NCBI GenBank assembly: GCA_017990305.1
Contig: JAGNOB010000139.1
Coordinates: forward strand, 1-5,784
Direction: 5' to 3'
Length of the DNA: 5,784 nt
DNA from: Leucobacter sp.
GTDB lineage: Bacteria; Actinomycetota; Actinomycetes; Actinomycetales; Microbacteriaceae
Of the stretch, positions 1 to 4,986 are shown piece by piece. The notes under the pieces were generated by a model, which had not been told where the DNA came from, did no database searches, and saw only the letters and a list, made by a program, of their open reading frames with translations. The position numbers and the translations under genes are program-made. Every line of letters begins with the position of its first letter. Position 1 is the stretch's first letter.

Positions 1-537
1 GCGCGCATGCCGGGCCGGTTCTCCAAGCTACTGCGGTCCCTTTCGATGGGCCCGATGATTGTCCCGACGATAGTGCTGTCCGTCGCGATCTATCTCTTCT
101 GGGCGAAAATCGGCATCATCGGGACGCTGCCAGGGCTGATCATCGCCCACGCAACGATGGCGCTGCCGTTCGTGCTGATGATCATGGTGAACGCCGTCAA
201 TTCCGTCGATCCGCGCATCGAACAAGCTGCAGCGAGTCTCGGGGCGAAACGCGTGACAGTTCTCACGCGGGTTCTCCTGCCGACGCTCGCGCCGCACCTG
301 GCCGTGTCGTGGCTGTTTGCGTTCATCGTGAGCTTCGACGAGGTCGTCGTCTCCTCGTTCATCGCAGGTGCGAATACGACCGTCCCCGTGAAGATGTTCA
401 CATCGTTGCGCAATCAGATCGACCCAACAATTACCGCAATCTCCACGCTGCTCATTGTCGCGACCGTGCTTGTCGGCGTCATCGCCGCAGCGGTGCTGCG
501 ACGTCGACTACTCACCGTCGTCGGCGCAGCCCAGTAG
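1..537 (+). CDS. ABC transporter permease, PotC/spermidine-putrescine type (5' partial)
   Basis: This is the C-terminal part of an inner-membrane permease subunit of a PotABCD-type ABC importer; the frame is open to the left edge. Numbering from the first visible codon, hydrophobic segments lie at about 18-36, 43-64, 100-122 and 144-166. The cytoplasmic EAA loop that docks the ATPase is at about 73-98 (EQAAASLGAK, then LLPTLAP). The stretch SFDEVVVSSFIAG followed by VPVKMF at about 111-133 is typical of PotC-like permeases (family knowledge). A Met at position 7 could be read as a start, but it has no ribosome binding site and the protein would lack the first membrane helices of this family, so I treat it as internal. 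The family imports polyamines and also opines, phosphonates and other small cationic or anionic compounds, so the substrate is open. The stop lies 24 bp before the acyl-CoA synthetase, which suggests one operon. Confidence 0.9.
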   Translation, partial: ARMPGRFSKLLRSLSMGPMIVPTIVLSVAIYLFWAKIGIIGTLPGLIIAHATMALPFVLMIMVNAVNSVDPRIEQAAASLGAKRVTVLTRVLLPTLAPHLAVSWLFAFIVSFDEVVVSSFIAGANTTVPVKMFTSLRNQIDPTITAISTLLIVATVLVGVIAAAVLRRRLLTVVGAAQ

Positions 538-550
538 CCCCGTTCACACC

Positions 551-555
551 AGGAG
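551..555 (+). promoter_or_regulatory. Ribosome binding site of the acyl-CoA synthetase
   Basis: AGGAG lies 6 nt upstream of the ATG at 562, in the 24-bp gap after the permease stop. It fixes the start of the synthetase and supports translation within the same mRNA as the permease. Confidence 0.8.
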
Positions 556-561
556 CGCACC

Positions 562-2061
562 ATGCAGTTCAACCTTTCATCAATCCTCAGCCATTCGGCC
601 AGACAGTCCCCGAACCAGCCGTTCCTCATCACCGCCGATGAGCAGTACAGTTACGCGGAGATCGACGCGCGCGCTGCTCTCGCAGCAACCGTGCTCGCCC
701 GCCATGGAGTCTCACACGGTGACGCCGTGCTGCTGCGCCTACCCAACCGAGTCGACTTCGTTCCGTACTATTTCGGGCTGCTGCGGCTGGGAGCCGTCGT
801 CGTTCCCGTCAACCCGGCGTTAAGCGCGCGCGAGATCGCCGTCGCCACGCAAGACACGGGAGCGCGGTTCGTGATCCTCGAAGACGCAGACGACGTCGCG
901 CTCGACCCCGGGGTCGTGCGGCTCAACATCGACGCGCTCGTCGCAGCGGAACGCGAGTGCGAAAGCCCAACGGAGGCCGTCGCGGTTGACAGCGACGACA
1001 CTGCACTCGTGATCTTCACGAGTGGCACAACCGGCCGGCCGAAGGGCGCCGAGCTCGGCCACCAGCAGGCCTTCCTCACCGCGCTCCTCGAGGGCGACGA
1101 ATTCGGGATCACCGCTGCAGACGTCACCCTTGCAGTGCTGCCGCTATTTCACATCTACGGGCTCTCCGGGATCCTCCACTCCGCGACGCTTCGCGGTCAG
1201 TCAGTGTTTCTCATGAACGGATACTCGACCGCGGCGGTCTACGACGCGATCGAACACCACGGCGTCACCGTATTGCCCGGTGTCCCAACGATGTTCCACG
1301 CGATGGTCACCGGTGACCACAGTGGGCGAGACCTGTCCGGCGCGCGGATCGCGATCAGCGGGGGTGCCCCCATGCCCAGCGAAACCCTCCGCTCTCTCTC
1401 CGAGCTGTTGCCCCAGCTCACCTACCTTGAGGGATACGGCATGACCGAGACGTGCAGCACCGGCACGGTGAACGGCGGCCCGCACCCGTTCCGCACTGAC
1501 TCCATCGGCCGGGCGCTCTGGGGCGTTGAACTCGCCGTTGTCGACGCGTCCGACCAGCCTCTCGCCGCTGGCCCCGAGCACGTGGGTGAGCTCGTGATGC
1601 GCGGCCACAACATCATGAAGGGCTACCTCGGTAACCCCGAGGCGACCGCCGAGGCCCTGCGGAGCGGCTGGCTCCACACCGGCGATCTCGCGTGGATCGA
1701 CGCCGACGGCTACGTCTTCATCGTCGGGCGAGCGAAGGAACTCGTTATCCGCGGCGGGTTCAACGTCTACCCGCGCGAAGTCGAAGAAGTTCTGCGATCC
1801 CACGAGGCAGTCGTCGATGCCGCCGTGGTGGGCAGGCCAGATCCGCATCACGGCGAGGAACTCGTTGCCTTCGTTGTCGCAGGCCCCAACGGGATCGACA
1901 CGCACGCACTCATTGAATTCAGTAGCGAACGCCTCGCGGCATTCAAATACCCAAGAGAGGTCATCATCATGGACGCACTCCCGCAGGGAGCCACCGGCAA
2001 AATCGACAAGCAAATGCTCGTCGCGCTCGCAACCGAGGCCTGGCAGGGGGCCGCCTCGTGA
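562..2061 (+). CDS. AMP-forming acyl-CoA synthetase / CoA ligase (ANL superfamily)
   Basis: This 499-residue cytosolic enzyme should activate a carboxylic acid with ATP to an acyl-adenylate and then an acyl-CoA thioester. Visible core motifs, in order: the phosphate-binding loop VIFTSGTTGRPKG (150-162, K161), LPLFHIYG with H197 (193-200), the adenine/AMP motif YGMTET (292-297), HTGD with D375 (372-375), the hinge region GRAKELVIRGGFNVYPREVE (389-408), and the C-terminal PQGATGK with catalytic lysine K480. All expected catalytic residues are present, and the length is normal for medium/long-chain or aryl/carnitine-type CoA ligases. The residues after the P-loop read LGHQQ rather than the common LTHRN, a minor variation. 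The start is set by AGGAG 6 nt upstream. The gene follows the permease closely and overlaps the next gene by 4 bp, so the acid is probably the imported compound or a breakdown product of it (inference). Motifs alone do not tell a fatty, aromatic or betaine-type substrate apart. Confidence 0.93.
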   Translation: MQFNLSSILSHSARQSPNQPFLITADEQYSYAEIDARAALAATVLARHGVSHGDAVLLRLPNRVDFVPYYFGLLRLGAVVVPVNPALSAREIAVATQDTGARFVILEDADDVALDPGVVRLNIDALVAAERECESPTEAVAVDSDDTALVIFTSGTTGRPKGAELGHQQAFLTALLEGDEFGITAADVTLAVLPLFHIYGLSGILHSATLRGQSVFLMNGYSTAAVYDAIEHHGVTVLPGVPTMFHAMVTGDHSGRDLSGARIAISGGAPMPSETLRSLSELLPQLTYLEGYGMTETCSTGTVNGGPHPFRTDSIGRALWGVELAVVDASDQPLAAGPEHVGELVMRGHNIMKGYLGNPEATAEALRSGWLHTGDLAWIDADGYVFIVGRAKELVIRGGFNVYPREVEEVLRSHEAVVDAAVVGRPDPHHGEELVAFVVAGPNGIDTHALIEFSSERLAAFKYPREVIIMDALPQGATGKIDKQMLVALATEAWQGAAS

Positions 2062-3233
2062 GCGGCCGGGTGCTCGTCATCGGCGGCGTCGGCCAGATCG
2101 GTCGTCACGCAGTCAGGCTCCTGGGAACGTTTCCGGAAGTCACCGCAGTAGTCATCGGAGACGTCGATGCGCAACGCGCTGCACTCCTTGCGGCCGAGAT
2201 CGGAGAGAAGGGCTCGGTGCTCCCGCTTGACGCGACGAGCCGTCCGCAGCTCGACGAGGCGATGGCGGGTGTCGACCTCGTTCTCAACGCGCTCGGCCCG
2301 TTTAACCGCTTCGGGCTTCCGATCCTCACCGCGGCGATCGAGAACGGTACACCCTACGTCGATATCTGCGACGACTGGGAAGCAACAGAGTCGTTTCTCG
2401 AACTCGACGCGCGTGCGCAAGAGGCGGGCGTCACCGCAATCATTGGCGCTGGACTTAGCCCGGGCATCACCAACCTGCTCGCCATGATCGCAGGGCGCGG
2501 CTACGACTCGATCGACCGCCTCCTCACCTCCTGGTCACTGTCAGGAGCATCGATTGAGCTTGAAGAGGCCTACGACGGGCACCGCCCGCCCGGATCAGCC
2601 GCAATGCACCACTGGATCGAGCAGGCGACAGGCCTCATCCGAGTCTGGCGTGACGGCGGACTCGCCGACGTAGCGCCGCTCGAGCGGCTGCTCGTGACAT
2701 ACCCAGGGCTGGGGGAATCACCAGTGCACAGCCTCGGCCACCCAGAGCCCATTACGCTGCCGCCAGTGCTCGGCAATGTCCGGGAATCCCTGAACGTCAT
2801 GACGGGGCCCGAGTGGGTCTTCGAAGCCCTCAGGGAGACTGCTGCGCGCGTGAACTCGGGGGAACTCTCGATTGCCGGTGGCGTCGAACGGATGACGCAG
2901 AACACCCCACCGGCCACGAACGAACCGCGGCTGCGCTTGCCGAGCGTGTGGGCAATGGCGGAGGGCACAAAGGGCGGCCGCCGCACGGCAACCGCAGTAC
3001 ACCTCGCAGCGCTACCTGCGCACAGAATGGGCGGCAGCACCGGATACCCCGCGGCAATCGCCGCACTGCTGGTGCTGCGTGGTGACATCGTCCGAACCGG
3101 GGTGATCCCACCCGAGCGTGCGCTCGACCCCGAACTGTTCTTCGCGGAACTCGGCAAGGTGACCTCGCCCCAAGTCATGCAGGTGGAAGACCTCATCGTC
3201 ATCGACGAAGCCGAACTCAGCGAACCTCACTAG
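2058..3233 (+). CDS. Saccharopine-dehydrogenase-like NAD(P)-binding oxidoreductase
   Basis: This 391-residue protein starts at a GTG that overlaps the synthetase stop (GTGA, 2058-2061), with AGGGGG at 2045-2050 as a plausible ribosome binding site; this indicates translational coupling. The N-terminus is a Rossmann fold: VLVIGGVGQIG (5-15) is the dinucleotide loop, and acidic D35/D37 at the end of the second strand hint at NAD rather than NADP (inference). NALGPFNRFG (77-86), YVDICDD (100-106) and GLSPGITNLLA (132-142) match the saccharopine reductase / lysine 6-dehydrogenase / carboxynorspermidine dehydrogenase superfamily, as does the C-terminal STGYPAA (327-333) followed by GVIPPE. Members reduce imines or oxidise secondary and primary amines of amino-acid-like substrates. 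Catabolic function is suggested by its place after an importer and a CoA ligase. No lysine-biosynthesis genes lie beside it in this window, so calling it true saccharopine dehydrogenase would be over-reading. Confidence 0.85.
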   Translation: MSGRVLVIGGVGQIGRHAVRLLGTFPEVTAVVIGDVDAQRAALLAAEIGEKGSVLPLDATSRPQLDEAMAGVDLVLNALGPFNRFGLPILTAAIENGTPYVDICDDWEATESFLELDARAQEAGVTAIIGAGLSPGITNLLAMIAGRGYDSIDRLLTSWSLSGASIELEEAYDGHRPPGSAAMHHWIEQATGLIRVWRDGGLADVAPLERLLVTYPGLGESPVHSLGHPEPITLPPVLGNVRESLNVMTGPEWVFEALRETAARVNSGELSIAGGVERMTQNTPPATNEPRLRLPSVWAMAEGTKGGRRTATAVHLAALPAHRMGGSTGYPAAIAALLVLRGDIVRTGVIPPERALDPELFFAELGKVTSPQVMQVEDLIVIDEAELSEPH

Positions 3234-3354
3234 CAGCGGTGCGGGCGGGGCAGGAACCCCCCCCCGGAGCCGTCGCGCGCTGTGGCACCTGGGTACCATG
3301 CCGTTCATACTCGGGGGTGACGCGCGACGGCTCATTCCGTTGGACTATGGAAGC
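3234..3354. other. Intergenic region with C9 run and weak G/C hairpin
   Basis: After the dehydrogenase stop, a G-rich run (3243-3250) faces a run of nine C (3257-3265) across CAGGAA. RNA could form a 4+3 bp stem with one C-C mismatch. This might end the upstream operon, but no T tract follows. The rest of the region holds a 13-bp inverted repeat (listed separately) and the start region of the small membrane-protein gene. Confidence 0.35.
3267..3333. repeat. 13-bp perfect inverted repeat with 41-bp spacer
   Basis: GAGCCGTCGCGCG at 3267-3279 is the exact reverse complement of CGCGCGACGGCTC at 3321-3333. The arms bracket the region just upstream of the small membrane-protein start at 3355. They could be a two-site operator, or form a long-loop RNA or cruciform structure; the sequence does not decide between these. 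Confidence 0.6.
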
Positions 3355-3579
3355 ATGAAGTTTCCAGAGGTACTGAAGCAGCCACCAACGTTCGTTGCCG
3401 CCGCGCTCGTTACCGCGTGCCTCGTCGCACTCCTCGCGGCCATCGGCGGGTTTCTCGCGATCGACGGAGCCACCCGCACCGCGCTCGCCGTCACACCGGT
3501 CAGTACTTCGTCAGCAGACAACGGCGAAGCCACTCTCGACAAGAGCGCAGCGGTCCCCGCGATACAGGCAGCGCGCTAA
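3355..3579 (+). CDS. Small single-pass membrane protein, unknown function
   Basis: This is a 74-residue protein I do not recognise. It has a short polar N-terminus with a Pro pair (MKFPEVLKQPP), one strong hydrophobic helix at about 13-36 rich in Ala, Leu and Val, and a polar Ser/Thr/Ala-rich tail ending QAAR. The N-terminal positive charges and the helix would fit either a membrane anchor with the tail outside or an uncleaved signal anchor. An in-frame ATG at 3298 would add 19 residues, but neither start has a good ribosome binding site: GGAAG at 3349-3353 is only 1 nt from the chosen ATG. I prefer 3355 because a -10-like GACTAT (3343-3348) sits 6 nt upstream, which fits a leaderless transcript, and because the longer version would put one arm of the inverted repeat inside the coding region. 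The hydrophobic pattern supports a real gene, but its small size and lack of recognised relatives keep confidence moderate. Confidence 0.6.
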   Translation: MKFPEVLKQPPTFVAAALVTACLVALLAAIGGFLAIDGATRTALAVTPVSTSSADNGEATLDKSAAVPAIQAAR

Positions 3580-3676
3580 CGGTTAGTGGCTGGCGGCTAG
3601 CGCCTAGTGGCGCGTCACCGCGACCAAGTCGCAGGGCTGCGCCCCAAAACAGCTGGACGAGTTCTATGCTGGAGGC
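3580..3676. other. Short intergenic region with several small hairpins
   Basis: CTAACGGTTAG (3576-3586) overlaps the stop of the small membrane gene. CTGGCG (3590-3595) can pair with CGCCTAG (3601-3607) with one bulged base. GCGAC (3620-3624) pairs with GTCGC (3628-3632) across CAA. TAGTGGC occurs twice (3584-3590 and 3605-3611). All stems are short and no T tract follows, so termination here is possible but not shown. Confidence 0.3.
3665..3670 (+). promoter_or_regulatory. Candidate -10 box for a leaderless phosphodiesterase mRNA
   Basis: TATGCT matches the -10 consensus at key positions and ends 6 nt before the ATG at 3677, which would place the transcription start on or next to the A of the start codon. 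I see no clear -35 hexamer at the usual spacing. GGAGG (3671-3675) is only 1 nt from the ATG, too close for a standard ribosome binding site, which also favours a leaderless start. Confidence 0.4.
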
Positions 3677-4462
3677 ATGACGCACCCATTCTTTGGAGAG
3701 TGGCCCAAGCCCCGCATCTTCGGGCACCGAGGTTTCGTTCCTGCCGAGCGTGCCGCCGCAGGAATCGTGGAGAACTCCCGTGAGGCAGTATCCCTTGCCC
3801 TTGCCGCGGGTGCCGAATATGTGGAGGCCGACTGCCAACTCACGAGCGACGGCACGGTCGTGTTCTTCCACGACGGCACCCTCACGAGAACGCTAGGAGA
3901 CTCACGCCGAATCTCGACCGTAAGCCTGGCTGAGCTCACCGAGCTGATGGCGGACCGCGGCGGACTGCTGACACTTGAAGAGGCGATCACAGACTTCCCG
4001 GAGGCGCGCTACAACATCGACATGAAGTCGGCTGAGGTCGCGGAGCCAGCGGGCGCCATCATTGGCGAGCTCGCCCCCAACCGCGTGCTCATCAGCAGCT
4101 TTTCCGACGGGCTCAGGCTCCGGGCACTGGCGGCGGCTCAGGCAGCATCGCCGATCGGTGCGCTTCCTGCGACAGGGGCTGGTCAGCGCGCCATCGTGAA
4201 GGTACTGACAGCAGTGGCGATGCGTTCAACGGCGCTGCTGGACCGCGCCTTCATCGGGCTTGACGCCCTGCAAATTCCCGTGAAACAGGGGCCGGTGCGG
4301 GTGCTCAGCCCGAGGCTGCTCAGTGAAGCTCACGCGCGCGATGTTGAGGTGCATGTGTGGACCGTGAATGATCCGGTGCTCATGCGCGACCTCGTGGCGA
4401 GCGGTGTCGACGGTGTTATTACCGACCGCACGGACCTCGCGGTGTCGGCCCTCCGCGGTTGA
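3677..4462 (+). CDS. Glycerophosphodiester phosphodiesterase family protein
   Basis: This 261-residue protein belongs to the GDPD family (TIM barrel), which hydrolyses glycerophosphodiesters to glycerol-3-phosphate and an alcohol using a divalent metal. Key residues are visible: HRG (17-19, H17 catalytic), EN (32-33), EADCQLTSDG with E50 and D52 as metal ligands (50-59), FHD with the second catalytic His H65 (64-66), NIDMK (113-117), WTVND (228-232), and the closing VDGVITDRTD (244-253). The spacer between HRG and EN is longer than usual because of the insert VPAERAAAG. No signal peptide is seen, so it is probably cytosolic and acts on imported or lipid-derived glycerophosphodiesters. Length is normal. 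It appears to be a single-gene unit with its own promoter, and it converges on the small Cys-rich gene downstream. The exact substrate (glycerophosphocholine, -ethanolamine or another) cannot be told. Confidence 0.92.
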   Translation: MTHPFFGEWPKPRIFGHRGFVPAERAAAGIVENSREAVSLALAAGAEYVEADCQLTSDGTVVFFHDGTLTRTLGDSRRISTVSLAELTELMADRGGLLTLEEAITDFPEARYNIDMKSAEVAEPAGAIIGELAPNRVLISSFSDGLRLRALAAAQAASPIGALPATGAGQRAIVKVLTAVAMRSTALLDRAFIGLDALQIPVKQGPVRVLSPRLLSEAHARDVEVHVWTVNDPVLMRDLVASGVDGVITDRTDLAVSALRG

Positions 4463-4494
4463 CCCGTCCGCATCCCCGTCCCTCAGAATCCCGG

Positions 4495-4539
4495 TACCTG
4501 TACCTATACCTGTTACCTGTACCTCTACCTCTTACCTCT
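4495..4539. repeat. TACCT minisatellite, seven imperfect 6-7 bp units
   Basis: Seven consecutive units begin with TACCT: TACCTG, TACCTA, TACCTGT, TACCTG, TACCTC, TACCTCT, TACCTCT. Unit lengths run 6-6-7 and then 6-6-7 before a last 7, so the array also reads as a 19-bp unit duplicated with a few substitutions. It lies in noncoding DNA 32 bp after the phosphodiesterase stop. No function is evident; slipped-strand length variation is plausible. Confidence 0.85.
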
Positions 4540-4555
4540 CGCCCTAACGCCGAAA

Positions 4556-4622
4556 GGATGTGTTCTCCGCGAGGTCACCCTTCTTCAGCGGTTGAAGAAG
4601 GGTGACCTCGCGGAGAACATCC
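4556..4622. terminator. Long stem-loop, probable bidirectional terminator
   Basis: The arms 4561-4587 and 4593-4619 are perfect reverse complements over 27 bp, with the 5-nt loop GCGGT. After a 2-nt bulge (4559-4560) the stem gains three more pairs (GGA 4556-4558 with TCC 4620-4622). It lies between convergent genes, 93 bp past the phosphodiesterase stop and 78 bp past the stop of the minus-strand Cys-rich gene, the expected place for a shared terminator. Neither flank has a strong T tract (only TTT on the minus side), and the stem is longer than most intrinsic terminators. A dispersed palindromic repeat is therefore the main alternative. Confidence 0.65.
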
Positions 4623-4653
4623 CTGTTGAGCGGGGTGGGCGGGGCCAGTAGAG

Positions 4654-4683
4654 AGGCTGGCTAGCTGAGAAGCTGGCTAGCCT
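4654..4683 (+). other. Second hairpin built from a GCTGGCTAGC direct repeat
   Basis: GCTGGCTAGC occurs at 4656-4665 and again at 4672-4681. In plus-strand RNA, 4654-4666 can pair with 4671-4683 over 13 positions, two of them G-U, with the tetraloop GAGA. In minus-strand RNA the two wobble positions become A-C mismatches, so the structure favours the plus transcript. It lies 17 bp past the stop of the minus-strand Cys-rich gene and may assist termination. Confidence 0.5.
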
Positions 4684-4700
4684 GAAGGTCGTTGCCCGGG

Positions 4701-4820
4701 TTATCGGGGGCAGACGCAGCGGTCAGCCGCTGCTACGCCCTCGAGCGCATCCTCAATGTGCTCGCCGCAGCCGGCCCAGGTCGGCTTCGAACAGATTTCG
4801 CAGGTTACGCGTGCGCACAT
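4701..4820 (-). CDS. Small Cys-rich protein (39 aa), putative zinc-binding
   Basis: The minus strand encodes a 39-residue protein, MCARVTCEICSKPTWAGCGE (1-20) followed by a short acidic helix-like stretch and the end RCVCPR. Six cysteines (C2, C7, C10, C18, C35, C37) and H21 form a CxxC ... CGEH ... CxC pattern that suggests a single structural zinc site (inference). From memory, actinobacteria carry tiny proteins with the same TWAGCG-H plus RC-C signature, of unknown function; this could not be checked here. The start at 4820 is supported by AAGGA (4828-4832) 7 nt upstream, and the stop is TAA. The plus strand over the same bases can be read from a TTG (4692) as a 62-residue frame, but that lacks a ribosome binding site and family features. 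The gene is convergent with the phosphodiesterase and divergent from the dipeptidase. Confidence 0.82.
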   Translation of the reverse strand: MCARVTCEICSKPTWAGCGEHIEDALEGVAAADRCVCPR

Positions 4821-4827
4821 AGTTGTG

Positions 4828-4832
4828 TCCTT
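4828..4832 (-). promoter_or_regulatory. Ribosome binding site of the small Cys-rich gene
   Basis: Read on the minus strand, AAGGA stands 7 nt before the ATG at 4820. It is the main nucleotide-level support that this very short reading frame is translated. Confidence 0.7.
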
Positions 4833-4840
4833 ATGAATCG

Positions 4841-4862
4841 GTGGCCGGTCGTCGCCGGCCAC
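4841..4862 (-). promoter_or_regulatory. Stem-loop in the probable leader of the Cys-rich gene
   Basis: GTGGCCGG (4841-4848) and CCGGCCAC (4855-4862) form a perfect 8-bp stem with a 6-nt loop. On the minus transcript it would end 8 nt before the ribosome binding site, close enough to influence translation. It could instead be a protein-binding site in the shared divergent promoter region. Confidence 0.45.
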
Positions 4863-4918
4863 GAGTGGGGTGTGGAATGATCATCCGCTGAGACCATCAA
4901 AGCAGACACGCGCCTCGC

Positions 4919-4924
4919 TAGGCT
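4919..4924 (+). promoter_or_regulatory. Candidate -10 box of the dipeptidase gene
   Basis: TAGGCT resembles actinobacterial -10 boxes and lies 62 bp before the dipeptidase start, leaving a leader of roughly 55 nt. No convincing -35 hexamer is seen at 16-18 bp upstream, so the call rests on the -10 alone. Confidence 0.4.
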
Positions 4925-4974
4925 TAAGGGGTGATGATGGCGCGCCCTGTTGGGGGAGGCGCCCGACCGGCTAC

Positions 4975-4981
4975 AAAGGAG
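4975..4981 (+). promoter_or_regulatory. Ribosome binding site of the dipeptidase
   Basis: AAAGGAG lies 5 nt before the ATG at 4987. It is the strongest ribosome binding site in the window and fixes the start of the peptidase gene. Confidence 0.85.
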
Positions 4982-4986
4982 AACCG

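Noticed and set aside
1201..2013. Long 270-codon minus-strand frame inside the acyl-CoA synthetase
   Set aside because: It is antisense to a gene with all its ANL motifs; long antisense frames are expected in high-GC DNA.
2570..3202. 210-codon minus-strand frame inside the dehydrogenase
   Set aside because: It is a low-complexity Ser/Arg/Pro-rich shadow of a well-supported gene.
3298..3354. Earlier in-frame ATG for the small membrane protein
   Set aside because: It has no ribosome binding site, and the extension would run through one arm of the inverted repeat and put an unusual charged stretch before the membrane helix.
4716..4733. Perfect 7-bp stem GCAGCGG / CCGCTGC as a separate RNA element
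   Set aside because: It lies inside the coding region of the small Cys-rich gene (Ala-rich codons) and is explained by codon composition.
4692..4880. Plus-strand 62-codon frame starting with TTG
   Set aside because: It lacks a ribosome binding site and recognisable features, and it overlaps the far better supported minus-strand Cys-rich gene.
4877..4884. ATGATCAT as a zinc-regulator (Zur) box
   Set aside because: It is shorter than known actinobacterial Zur boxes as I recall them and lacks their central A/T bases; kept only as a part of the divergent control region.
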